Origin: JADJOY01 sp046331705 [NCBI: bacterium]
GTDB lineage: Bacteria > JADJOY01
Direction: 5' to 3'
DNA: 64,000 nucleotides
Assembly: GCA_046331705.1 (NCBI GenBank)
Contig: JAXLQJ010000022.1
Location: 1-64,000 of the forward strand
Shown here one piece after another: positions 53,057-61,746 of this stretch. The notes beneath the pieces were generated by a model, which saw only the letters and a list, made by a program, of their open reading frames with translations, ran no database searches and had not been told where the DNA came from. Position 1 is the first letter of the stretch, and each line of letters starts with the position of its first letter. The position numbers and the translations under genes are program-made.

Positions 53057-53719
53057 ATGAACCCAAGCCACATCACGCTCGCCGAGCTCGCGGTCACGCG
53101 ACCGGGAGCCATCCACGTCTTTCGACACCACGGTCTCGACTTCTGTTGCCACGGGCGCCGCAGCCTCGCCGAAGCGTGCGCCGAAAAGGGCATCGATCCG
53201 CATGCCATCTCGAGCGAGATCGACGCCGCCGAGCCGCAGCTTCACCGCGGCACCGACTGGGCCGCGCGTCCGCTCGGCGAGGTGCTCGACTTCATCGAGA
53301 GCCGCTACCACGCGGCGCTGCGCAGCGACCTGCCGATGCTGATCGACCTCGCGCGCAAGGTGGAGCGCGTCCACGCCGACAAGGCGAGCTGCCCGCGCGG
53401 TCTCTCCACCCACCTCACGCGGATGCAGGAAGCGATCGACGAGCACCTGGCCAAGGAAGAGCAGGTGCTCTTCCCGATCGTGCGCGCGGGACGCGGCCGC
53501 ATGGCCGCCTGCCCGGTCCAAGTCATGGAGCGCGAGCACGAGGACCACGGTCGCTCGCTCGAGCTCCTGCGCTCGCTCACCGGCGATTTCCAGCTGCCAG
53601 CGGAGGCCTGCGGTTCGTGGCGCGCGCTCTACGCCGGGCTCGAGCGGCTGACTTCGGACCTGATCGAGCACATCCACCTGGAAAACAACGTCGTCTTCCC
53701 CCGCGCGCTCTGCGAGTGA
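53057..53719 (+). CDS. ytfE: iron-sulfur cluster repair di-iron protein YtfE/RIC
   Basis: 220 residues, the usual size. The N-terminal ScdA-like domain has HGLDFCCHGRRSLAEAC with the paired cysteines. The hemerythrin-like four-helix bundle provides the di-iron ligands: His in SRYHAALR, HADKASCPRG, HLAKEEQVLFP (H/E), MEREHEDHG and HIHLENNVVFP. YtfE repairs iron-sulfur clusters damaged by nitric oxide or peroxide. AGGAGG precedes the start at 53057. It is the first gene of a two-gene NO-defence operon with the NO reductase 32 bases downstream, and is preceded by a sigma-54-like promoter and repeat array. Confidence 0.95.
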   Translation: MNPSHITLAELAVTRPGAIHVFRHHGLDFCCHGRRSLAEACAEKGIDPHAISSEIDAAEPQLHRGTDWAARPLGEVLDFIESRYHAALRSDLPMLIDLARKVERVHADKASCPRGLSTHLTRMQEAIDEHLAKEEQVLFPIVRAGRGRMAACPVQVMEREHEDHGRSLELLRSLTGDFQLPAEACGSWRALYAGLERLTSDLIEHIHLENNVVFPRALCE

Positions 53720-53751
53720 GCGCCTCGAGAGAGAGAATCGAGACACGTGCC

Positions 53752-56064
53752 ATGAACGACATCGGCAAACGCTTCGCTTGGCTGGGCGGGACGGTGATCG
53801 TGGCGTTCACGATCCTGGGCTTCTTCGGACGCGAGGTGTACCGCCAAGCGCCGCCGATCCCCGAGCGGGTGGTGACGCGCTCGGGAACGGTCCTCACCAC
53901 CAAGGACGAGATCCTGAACGGCCAACAGGTCTGGCAGTCGACCGGCGGCCAGCAGCTCGGGTCGGTTTGGGGGCACGGTGCCTACCAGGCGCCCGACTGG
54001 TCTGCAGACTGGTTGCACCGCGAGAGCACGGCGCTGCTCGACGTGTGGGCCGAGCGCGAAGGTGCGGCTTCCTTCGGCGCATTGCCGTCGGAGCGCCAGC
54101 GCACGCTCGAGTCACGGCTGCCCGCGGCGATGCGCGCGAACGGCTTCGATCCGGCGAGCGGCGTGCTCACGCTCGATCCCGACCGCGCCGAGGCGATCGC
54201 GCGAGTCGCGCGCCACTACGAGGCGCTCTTCGGCGGCGCGCCCGAGCTCGCGTCGCTGCGCGAGAGCTACGCCATGCAATCAGTGACGGTGCCGGACGCC
54301 ACGCGCCGCGCCGAGCTCACTCGGTTCGTCTTCTGGACGGCGTGGGCGTGCGCCACCGAGCGCCCGGGCTCGCACGTGACCTACACGAACAACTGGCCCC
54401 ACGAGCCGCTCATCGGGAATCATCCCACCGGCGCGAACGTGGTGTGGTCGATGGTGAGCGTGGTGCTGCTGTTGGGCGCGATCGGCGCGGTCGTGTGGTG
54501 GACGGCGTTTCGCGGCGAGCGCGAGCCCGCGGTCGCGGCACCGCGCCGCGATCCGCTGGCGCGAGTGACGCTCACCCCGTCGATGCGCGCCGTCGCGAAG
54601 TATCTGGGCGTGGTGGTGGCGCTCTTCGTCGTGCAAGTGCTGCTCGGTGCGCTCACGGCGCACTACACCGTCGAGGGGCAATCGTTCTTCGGCATCCCCA
54701 TCGGCGAGATCCTCCCCTACGCGGTCACGCGCACCTGGCACATCCAAACGGGAGTGTTCTGGATCGCCACCGCCTTCCTCGCCGCGGGGCTCTTCCTGGC
54801 TCCGGTGATCGGCGGACGCGAGCCGCGTTTCCAGCGGCTCGGCGTGAACGTGCTCTTCGGTGCGTTGCTGTTGGTGGTGGCCGGCTCGCTGGGCGGCGAA
54901 TGGCTCTCGATCCAGCAGCGCCTCGGGCTGCGCGCCGGCTTCTGGTTCGGCCATCAGGGCTACGAGTACGTGGATCTGGGCCGAGCGTGGCAGGTGGCGC
55001 TCTTCGTCGGCTTGGTGCTCTGGCTCACGTTGATGCTGCGTGGCTTGTGGCCGGCGCTGCGGGTGCGCGAGGAATCGCGACCGCTGGTGCTCATGTTCGC
55101 GGGAGCCAGCGCCGCGATCGGTCTCATGTACGCCGCCGGGTTCTTGTTCGGCGCGCGCACCCACCTCTCGGTGATGGAGTACTGGCGGTGGTGGGTGGTT
55201 CACCTCTGGGTCGAGGGCTTCTTCGAGGTGTTCGCCACCGCGGCCCTGGCCTTCGTGTTCGCTCGCCTCGGGCTCGTGAACGTGAAGCACGCCGGCGCGG
55301 CGGTGATCGGGTCGAGCACGTTGTTCCTGGCGGGCGGCATTCCAGGGACCTTCCACCACCTCTACTTCAGCGGCACGCCGACCCCGATCATGGCGGTGGG
55401 CGCGGTGGCGAGCGCCTTGGAAGTGGTGCCGCTGGTGCTGATCGGCATCGAGGCGTTCCAGACGCATCGCAAGCAGCACGCCGCGGCGTGGGCGGCGCGC
55501 TATCGCTGGCCGATTCGCTTCTTCGTGGGCGTCGCGTTCTGGAACCTCGTGGGAGCGGGCCTCTTCGGCTTCCTCATCAACCCACCGATCGCGCTCTATT
55601 ACATGCAGGGGCTCAACACGACTCCGGTGCACGCGCACACGGCGCTCTTCGGCGTGTACGGGCTCTTGGCGCTCGGGCTCACGCTGCTGGTGGCGCGACT
55701 GCTGACCGGCGAGCGCGCGTGGCGCGAGCGGCCTCTGGCCATCGCGTTCTGGGCGATGAACGCCGGGCTGGCGTTGATGGTGGTGCTGAGCCTGCTCCCG
55801 ATTGGCCTGGCGCAAACCTGGGCGAGCGTCGAGCACGGGCTGTGGTACGCGCGCAGCGCCGAGTTCTCGGCGCTTCCGTGGGTCACGACGCTGCGCTGGC
55901 TGCGGATGGTCGGCGACGTCGTGTTCCTCGGCGGTGTCGCGGCGTTCGGCTACTTCATGATCGGCTTGTGGACCGGCCACGGCGTGGAACCCGTCCACGC
56001 CGCGGACCTCGACATCGGCGATTCGCCACGGTGGGATCACGATCCCGCGACGGCGCCGGTCTGA
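53752..56064 (+). CDS. norZ: quinol-dependent nitric oxide reductase, single subunit (qNor)
   Basis: 770 residues, the length expected of single-chain qNOR rather than two-subunit cNOR. It opens with a membrane helix (AWLGGTVIVAFTILGFFG) and a ~200-residue periplasmic domain containing ILNGQQVWQSTGGQQLGSVWGHGAYQAPDWSADWLHRE, which lacks the CxxCH heme site of NorC, as in qNORs. About twelve helices of the heme-copper-oxidase type follow, with WHIQTGVFWIATAF, WRWWVVHLWVEGFFEVFATAALAFVF and FHHLYFSGTP containing the heme and non-heme-iron His and Glu ligands. It reduces two NO to N2O with quinol electrons. With ytfE and NorR it serves NO detoxification; no nitrite reductase is present. Confidence 0.95.
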   Translation: MNDIGKRFAWLGGTVIVAFTILGFFGREVYRQAPPIPERVVTRSGTVLTTKDEILNGQQVWQSTGGQQLGSVWGHGAYQAPDWSADWLHRESTALLDVWAEREGAASFGALPSERQRTLESRLPAAMRANGFDPASGVLTLDPDRAEAIARVARHYEALFGGAPELASLRESYAMQSVTVPDATRRAELTRFVFWTAWACATERPGSHVTYTNNWPHEPLIGNHPTGANVVWSMVSVVLLLGAIGAVVWWTAFRGEREPAVAAPRRDPLARVTLTPSMRAVAKYLGVVVALFVVQVLLGALTAHYTVEGQSFFGIPIGEILPYAVTRTWHIQTGVFWIATAFLAAGLFLAPVIGGREPRFQRLGVNVLFGALLLVVAGSLGGEWLSIQQRLGLRAGFWFGHQGYEYVDLGRAWQVALFVGLVLWLTLMLRGLWPALRVREESRPLVLMFAGASAAIGLMYAAGFLFGARTHLSVMEYWRWWVVHLWVEGFFEVFATAALAFVFARLGLVNVKHAGAAVIGSSTLFLAGGIPGTFHHLYFSGTPTPIMAVGAVASALEVVPLVLIGIEAFQTHRKQHAAAWAARYRWPIRFFVGVAFWNLVGAGLFGFLINPPIALYYMQGLNTTPVHAHTALFGVYGLLALGLTLLVARLLTGERAWRERPLAIAFWAMNAGLALMVVLSLLPIGLAQTWASVEHGLWYARSAEFSALPWVTTLRWLRMVGDVVFLGGVAAFGYFMIGLWTGHGVEPVHAADLDIGDSPRWDHDPATAPV

Positions 56065-56091
56065 CCTCACGTTCCTTCGGCGCCACCCAGC

Positions 56092-56125
56092 GGGCGCGCG
56101 CTCCTCGTGAGAGGGGTGCGCGCCC
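56092..56125 (+). terminator. hairpin terminator candidate after norZ
   Basis: GGGCGCGC (56092-56099) and GCGCGCCC (56118-56125) pair perfectly, and part of the 18-base interior (GCTCCTC/GAGGGG) can extend the stem. It starts 28 bases after the norZ stop. No T-run follows. Confidence 0.4.
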
Positions 56126-56240
56126 GTACCTTCTCCACCCCGGCGGGTCGGTGCTTCCAGGCTGCCGAGAACCTACCGCTGTGCGTCCTGCGCGCGGCCC
56201 GGCGCGTGCCGGCTTCGGCAGCCTGTTAGTCTCGCGCGTC

Positions 56241-58619
56241 ATGCTGCGTTCGAGATCGATCTTCCGCGACGGGCTCACGTGCTTCGTGGCGATCGCGCTC
56301 GGCCTCGTGGGCTGCGGGGGCGACTCGGGAACGAGCGAGCCCGGATTGCCGGGCGCCAAACCCTTCGAACCGGCGCCGATCGCCGAGCCGTACGTCGACG
56401 CGGCGTATCTGCAGGAGCAAAACCACACCACCAACGAGGTGGACCCGCTGCTCGCGAGCCTCGTTGCGGTGCTGGTACCGCCCCCCGCGTTCGCGGAGTG
56501 GGGAACACCGCTGCAGGTGACGCCGCGGGCGCTGGTGGCGCGAAGCGACGACGAGCTACACGAGCTGGTGACGTTGACCACCGGGGACGCGGATCTCGTC
56601 GCTGCGGCCGCCACAGGGGATTGCGTGGTGCTGGTCTCGCCGCACCAGTTGATCCGCGCGCGCTCGAGCCAGGACATCGAGCGTTTCGCCGCACCCGCGG
56701 GAGTGGAGCTGCTGGGTGCCGCGAGCGCCGGAGACGCGATCGTGTTCTTCGGCTCGGCGGGCGCGGGCGCGCTGCGCGCGAGCGGTGAGCCGAGCTGGCC
56801 CGGCGCCGCTTCGCCGGTATTGCTCGCGGCCACCGAGCGAGCCGGCGCGATCGTCGGCGCCGGCGCGGGCTTCGTGGCCGGTTATGCGAGCGCGGAGGAT
56901 CTGCTCGCCGGACGCGCCGCCTGGACGGTGAGCGGCGGCGTGCTCTCCGACGATCGGATTCGCGCGCTGGTCGCGGACGTGTCGTCACCGCGCGCGATCG
57001 ACGTGGTGGCGATCGGCGAAGGCGGCGTGTACGCGATCGCCGTGACGCAGGGCTCGCAAGGTGCCGTGAGCGCGAAGGTCGTCGACGTGCCCGAGCTGCG
57101 CGCGGGCCGGGTGCCGCTCGGAGGCGCCGCGGCACTTCCGCGCGGCGCCACGCGCGCTGCCGACGGCGGCTTCGCGGTCGCCACCTCGGGCGGTGCCTAT
57201 CGCGCGATCCAGCGCGTCGACGGCTTCGAGTGGCGCGTCTACCCGGCCGAGCGCTGGCTGCCCTCGGAGGACGTGCGCGCCGTCGCAACCGACCCGAGCA
57301 CCCCCGACGGCCCGCTCTGGTTCGCCACGGCGAAGGGACTCGCCACCGTCACCGCCCGCCGCCTGACGCTGGAAGAAAAGCTCGGCCCATTCGTGGACCG
57401 CATCGTCGAGCGCCACGATCGCGACGGCGCCGTCGCCGACTCGCATCTCGTGGTGCGCGGTGACCTGAGCTCGAACGTGAAGTGGGACTCGGACAACGAC
57501 GGCGGCTGGACCGCTTACTGGGTGCTCGGCGAGTGCTACCGCTGGAAGGTCACGGGCGCCGCCGACGCCCGCGCGAACTTCGATCGCGCGATGGAGGGGA
57601 TGCTCAGGCTCTCCGAGATCACCGGCACCGATTACTTCCTGGCGCGCAGCGTGATTCGCAAGTCCACGTGCGATCTCGACGACTGCGACGATCCCGACGA
57701 CGGCGCCTGGTACACGTCCGCCGACGGCGAATGGTGGATCAAGCGCGACACCTCGAACGACGAGGTGATCTCCCACCTCTTCATGATGGGTCCGGCGTAC
57801 GACCTCTGCGCCGACCCCGGCCAGCGCGCCCGGATCCGCAAGCACGTCGGCGGCATCGTGGGCGGCATCATGGACCACGGCTGGCAGCTCATCGACCCCA
57901 TCACCAACGAGGTCACCACCTACGGCCAGTTCGATCCCGGCTACGTCGATTCGCCCGTGGGCGGACGCTTCGCCGACGGCGGTCAGCGGGCGCTGGCGAT
58001 CCTCGCCGGTCTCACCGAAGCGCACTACATGACCGGCGAGCAGCGCTTCCTCGACGGCAAGAAGCAGCTCGTGGACGAGCACGGCTACGCCGACAAGGCG
58101 CAGGCGGAAGTCGACTATCCGCTGCGCGGCCTGAGCTACAGCGGCGACGGCGACGAGCTCTCGGCGCAGGCGTGGTTCGCGCTGCTGCGCTACGAACAAG
58201 ACCCTGCGCTCAGGGCCCGCTGGCTGGATGGCTGGAAGCGTCACCACGAGCACACCGCCCAGCAGCAAGGCGCGCTGTGGGACGTGCTCGACGGCTTCGT
58301 CGGCGGCGAGGTCGCCCCCGGCTTCGCGAACGCGGCGCGCTGGCTGCGCACCGCACCCGTCGACATGATCCGCTGGAACATCCACAACTGGCACCGCCTC
58401 GACCTGGCGCCGCCACCGCTCTTCTACGCGGATCGCGGCCGCCAGCGCAGCGACGGCCGCATCCTCCCCTACGACGAGCGCGCCTGCGAGCGCTGGAACA
58501 CCAGCCAATACCGCATGAACGGCGGCATGGACGCGATGATCGAGATGGACGGCGCCGACGTGCTCGCGCCCTACTGGATGGCGCGCTACGCGGGCTTCAT
58601 CGCGCCCGACGCGCCTTGA
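56241..58619 (+). CDS. lipoprotein with propeller-like N-terminus and (alpha/alpha)-barrel-like C-terminus
   Basis: 792 residues. The lipobox LGLVGC marks a lipoprotein. Residues ~60-400 contain blade-like repeats ending LWFATAKGLATVTARRLTLEEKLGPFVDRIVERHDRDG, the link often seen after two-component-regulator-type propellers. The C-terminal ~370 residues are rich in Trp/Tyr/Asp (NVKWDSDNDGGWTAYWVLGECYRWKVTG, DEVISHLFMMGPAYDLC, HGYADKAQAEVDYPLRGLSYSGDGDELSAQAWFALL), like (alpha/alpha)6 barrels of glycan lyases and hydrolases. A surface polysaccharide-acting enzyme is possible; no catalytic set is certain. Some homologous proteins of this layout are annotated as hypothetical only. It follows the NO operon after 176 bases. 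Confidence 0.7.
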   Translation: MLRSRSIFRDGLTCFVAIALGLVGCGGDSGTSEPGLPGAKPFEPAPIAEPYVDAAYLQEQNHTTNEVDPLLASLVAVLVPPPAFAEWGTPLQVTPRALVARSDDELHELVTLTTGDADLVAAAATGDCVVLVSPHQLIRARSSQDIERFAAPAGVELLGAASAGDAIVFFGSAGAGALRASGEPSWPGAASPVLLAATERAGAIVGAGAGFVAGYASAEDLLAGRAAWTVSGGVLSDDRIRALVADVSSPRAIDVVAIGEGGVYAIAVTQGSQGAVSAKVVDVPELRAGRVPLGGAAALPRGATRAADGGFAVATSGGAYRAIQRVDGFEWRVYPAERWLPSEDVRAVATDPSTPDGPLWFATAKGLATVTARRLTLEEKLGPFVDRIVERHDRDGAVADSHLVVRGDLSSNVKWDSDNDGGWTAYWVLGECYRWKVTGAADARANFDRAMEGMLRLSEITGTDYFLARSVIRKSTCDLDDCDDPDDGAWYTSADGEWWIKRDTSNDEVISHLFMMGPAYDLCADPGQRARIRKHVGGIVGGIMDHGWQLIDPITNEVTTYGQFDPGYVDSPVGGRFADGGQRALAILAGLTEAHYMTGEQRFLDGKKQLVDEHGYADKAQAEVDYPLRGLSYSGDGDELSAQAWFALLRYEQDPALRARWLDGWKRHHEHTAQQQGALWDVLDGFVGGEVAPGFANAARWLRTAPVDMIRWNIHNWHRLDLAPPPLFYADRGRQRSDGRILPYDERACERWNTSQYRMNGGMDAMIEMDGADVLAPYWMARYAGFIAPDAP

Positions 58620-58825
58620 GCGGAGGCGCTTTTCCGCGCCGAACGGCCGGAATCGACGCGCGAGCGCACGCGACCGGCGGAGACCGAGCCCACCGGTTCC
58701 GCCGCCGCGAAGCGCGACCTCGTGCAAGACCCCATTCCCCCGGCCATGCCTGGCGGGCGAGAATGGGACCGCCAGCCGAGGAGCATCTCGGCGGGCTCTC
58801 CCGCGTCACACAGAAGGGGTCTCGA

Positions 58826-60559
58826 ATGACCGTCCGATCCGATCGTGCTCTCGCGTCGTCTTCCCGCGGGTTGCGCTGGCCCGCGTTGCTCGCGTTCGTG
58901 ATCACGCTCGGGTTGCCGCTCGGCGTCGGCGCGACCACCGGGCCCGTGAAGCTCGGCGATCCCGCCGGCAATCCCGGCTCCGTCCACGTGGTGAAGGCCT
59001 CCAAGCACGACATGACCAAGCCGCTGCGCACGATGACGATCGTGCCGGTCCGCCCGCGCAATCACGAGATGGAGCCCGAGCGCACTCGGCGCCCCCTCGG
59101 CACGACGCAGACTCCGGACGCCGCGCTGCAGACGTCCATACCGAGCACCGGCAAGACGATGCCGTCGGCGGCGCTCGAGTTCGAAGGGATGAGCGACGCG
59201 ACCGCGGGCTGCAACTGCACGCCCCCGGACACCAACGGCGAGATCGGCCCCCACCACTTCGTGCAGATGGTGAACAGCGCGCTGCAGGTCTTCGATCGAA
59301 CCGGCACCAGCGTGTGGGGTCCCGCCGACATCAACACGATCTGGGCCGGGTTCGGCGGCTCCTGCGAAACGGAGAATGCAGGCGACCCCGTGGTGGTCTA
59401 CGACCAGCTCGCCGACCGCTGGGTGATCTCCCAGTTCACCGACTCGACCGCCCCCTACTACGAGTGCGTCGCCGTTTCGGCCACCGGCGATCCCTCTGGT
59501 TCCTGGTACCGCTACGCGTTCCAGACCAGCACCACCAAGTTCAACGACTACCCCAAGCTCGGCGTGTGGCCGGACGGCTACTACATGAGCGCCAACCTGT
59601 TCATCGGCAACAGCTGGGCCGGCACCGGTGCCTACGTCATGGATCGCGCCAGCATGCTGACGGGTGCAGCCGCCACGATGCAGTTCTTCGAGCTGCCCGT
59701 GTCCGATTGGGGCGGCATGCTGCCGTCGGACATCGACGGCTTCGCGCTCCCGCCGTCGGGTGCGGTGAACGTGTTCGCGGAGGTCGTGGACGGCGCCTGG
59801 GATCCGGTCAACTGGCCCAACGACGAGCTCCAGTTCCACCAATTCCACGTCGACTGGGCCACGCCCGCCAACACCACCTTCAACTCGAGCCCGATCCAGC
59901 TCGCGGTCTCCACCTTCGACGGCTTGCTCTGCAGCTTCGCCGAGTGCGTGCCCCAGCAGACCGTCGCCCAGAAGCTCGACACGCTCTCCGACCGCCTGAT
60001 GTTCCGGCTCGCCTACCGCAACTTCGGCGATCACGAGGCGCTGGTGCTCAACCACACCGTCGACGCGGGAAGCGATCGCTCCGCGATCCGCTGGTACGAG
60101 ATCCGCAACCCGCGCGCGAATCCGCCCACGATCTATCAGCAGAGCACCTTCGCGCCCGGCTCGCTGCACCGCTGGATGGGCAGCATCGCCATGGACTCCG
60201 AGGGTGACATCGCGCTCGGCTACAGCGGCTCGAGCGCGAGCCAGCATCCCGACCTGCGCTTCACCGGCCGCCTCGTGAGCGATTCGCTCAACAGCTTGCC
60301 GCAAGGCGAGACGGTGTTCCTGACCAGCGCGCGCTCGCAGTTCGGCGCGTCCCGCTGGGGCGACTACAGCGACCTGACGATCGACCCGCGCAACGACTGC
60401 ACGTTCTGGTACACGCACGAGTACGTCGATCCGACGACGGGCAGCGCCTTCAGCTGGCATACCCGCGTGGCGTCGTTCACCTACCCGAGCTGCACCACCA
60501 TCTTCCGTGACAGCTTCGAGATCGGCGCGACGAGCTACTGGGACTCGGCCATTCCCTGA
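58826..60559 (+). CDS. secreted protein of unknown function with FxDGFE-like C-terminal motif
   Basis: 577 residues with AGAAGGGG before ATG 58826. A signal peptide (WPALLAFVITLGLPLGVGA) is followed by a propeller-like domain: CTPPDTNGEIGPHHFVQMVNSALQVFDRTG, DPVVVYDQLADRWVISQF, YPKLGVWPDGYYMSANLF, SIAMDSEGDIALGYSGSS, RWGDYSDLTIDPRNDCTFWYTHEY. The segments 'PDtnG.vG..hyv.mvN....v.dr.G' and 'GDYS.l.vDP.dd.tFW...eY' are shared by a family of large secreted bacterial proteins of unknown function. The end, IFRDSFEIGATSYWDSAIP, is a variant of a short 'F.DgFE.G...W' tail seen on many exported proteins. Its role is unknown. Confidence 0.78.
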   Translation: MTVRSDRALASSSRGLRWPALLAFVITLGLPLGVGATTGPVKLGDPAGNPGSVHVVKASKHDMTKPLRTMTIVPVRPRNHEMEPERTRRPLGTTQTPDAALQTSIPSTGKTMPSAALEFEGMSDATAGCNCTPPDTNGEIGPHHFVQMVNSALQVFDRTGTSVWGPADINTIWAGFGGSCETENAGDPVVVYDQLADRWVISQFTDSTAPYYECVAVSATGDPSGSWYRYAFQTSTTKFNDYPKLGVWPDGYYMSANLFIGNSWAGTGAYVMDRASMLTGAAATMQFFELPVSDWGGMLPSDIDGFALPPSGAVNVFAEVVDGAWDPVNWPNDELQFHQFHVDWATPANTTFNSSPIQLAVSTFDGLLCSFAECVPQQTVAQKLDTLSDRLMFRLAYRNFGDHEALVLNHTVDAGSDRSAIRWYEIRNPRANPPTIYQQSTFAPGSLHRWMGSIAMDSEGDIALGYSGSSASQHPDLRFTGRLVSDSLNSLPQGETVFLTSARSQFGASRWGDYSDLTIDPRNDCTFWYTHEYVDPTTGSAFSWHTRVASFTYPSCTTIFRDSFEIGATSYWDSAIP

Positions 60560-60723
60560 CCGGCGCCGCTCCATTCCGCGCGCTGAGACGCCGGCCGGTG
60601 GCGGATGCGCGGCTGAGGGGTTGGGTGAGTCGGGCTGACCCCGACGAGCTTGCGCATTGCTGGAAGCCCCGCGACTCGGACGTCCTTGCGCGCGATTCGG
60701 ATGCCTGAGCCACCGAGCGTTCC

Positions 60724-61728
60724 ATGTCCGAGATCCGGCCCGAGGGGCCCCGCCGGGCCATCCCAGGTAGGCCCACGAAGCGCGGTCGCTGCGGGCTGAC
60801 CGGCGCGCTGATTGCCCTCGGGCTCTCGCCCTTCGCGACGGTGACGCGAGCAGCCGCCGAATCGACTCTCGAGAGCGTGGTGACCGAGGTCCTCGAGGAT
60901 CCAGCCCGCACGGAGCGGCCGGCGTACCTGACCGTCGCGCTCGGAGCGTTCGCCCAGCCCCGAGTGAGGTCGGGGGCTGCAACCCTCGACGAACGCCGCG
61001 TGGACGCATCGTTCGGGACCGCGTTTCCGCCCACCGAGGGACTCTTGCTCACCGCCGGGATCGACCTCGCGTACACGAGCCATCGGTGGGAGGATTCCAC
61101 GAAGCTCGCGCTCGCCGAGCCGATCCGCGACCGTTACACCGCGCGTTTCAGCCCCGGGTTCGTGCTCTCGATCACCGAAGGCTGGACGCTCATCGTCGCC
61201 GGCGACCTCGACTCGTCCTTCGCCGACGATGCCGAGCTCGGCGACTCGCTCACCTACGGCGGCATCACGATCTTGTCCCATCGGGTCACCGATACGCTGA
61301 CCATCGCCGGTGTGCTCATCGTCAAGACGCGGCTCGATCGGGACGTGCAGGTGCTGCCGGTGGGTGGCTTCGAGTGGACGCCCACCGCGGGGTTCACCGT
61401 AGAGCTGACTGGCGACGTGGCTGGCCCCACGCTGCGCGCTCGCCATCGCTTTGCGGACCACTGGTGGTGGTCGCTGGCGGGTCGCTTCGAAGACGAGATC
61501 TACCGAATCGATCTCGCGGCGAACGACGAGGGCACGTTCGAAGACGAGCGGATCACGGCGCTGGGCGGGATCACCTGGCGGCCGGGACCGAGGCTCGCGA
61601 TCGGCCTGCGCGCTGGCGTCGCGCTCAGCGACGAGGTCCGCATCGACTCGGCCGCGAAGGGACGCGTCGGCTCCGTTTCGTTCGATCCGAGCCCGGTGGT
61701 CGGCCTGATGCTGGATCTCGGCATCTGA
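60724..61728 (+). CDS. outer-membrane beta-barrel-like protein of unknown function
   Basis: 334 residues. A signal (LTGALIALGLSPFATVTRAAA) is followed by regular short amphipathic strands: TVALGAFAQPRV, GLLLTAGIDLAYTSHRW, YTARFSPGFVLSITEGWTLIVAGDLDSSF, LTYGGITILSHRVTDTLTIAGVLIVKTR, VQVLPVGGFEWTP, WWWSLAGRFEDEIYRI, RLAIGLRAGVALSDEVRI. About a dozen strands are visible, so a mid-sized barrel is likely; the pattern recalls DUF6268-type proteins, but I cannot confirm that. The C-terminus (GLMLDLGI) is hydrophobic but lacks a final Phe. No operon partner; it converges on the DUF1566 gene with an 18-base gap. Confidence 0.65.
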   Translation: MSEIRPEGPRRAIPGRPTKRGRCGLTGALIALGLSPFATVTRAAAESTLESVVTEVLEDPARTERPAYLTVALGAFAQPRVRSGAATLDERRVDASFGTAFPPTEGLLLTAGIDLAYTSHRWEDSTKLALAEPIRDRYTARFSPGFVLSITEGWTLIVAGDLDSSFADDAELGDSLTYGGITILSHRVTDTLTIAGVLIVKTRLDRDVQVLPVGGFEWTPTAGFTVELTGDVAGPTLRARHRFADHWWWSLAGRFEDEIYRIDLAANDEGTFEDERITALGGITWRPGPRLAIGLRAGVALSDEVRIDSAAKGRVGSVSFDPSPVVGLMLDLGI

Positions 61729-61746
61729 ACGCGACCGGGGATCCGC

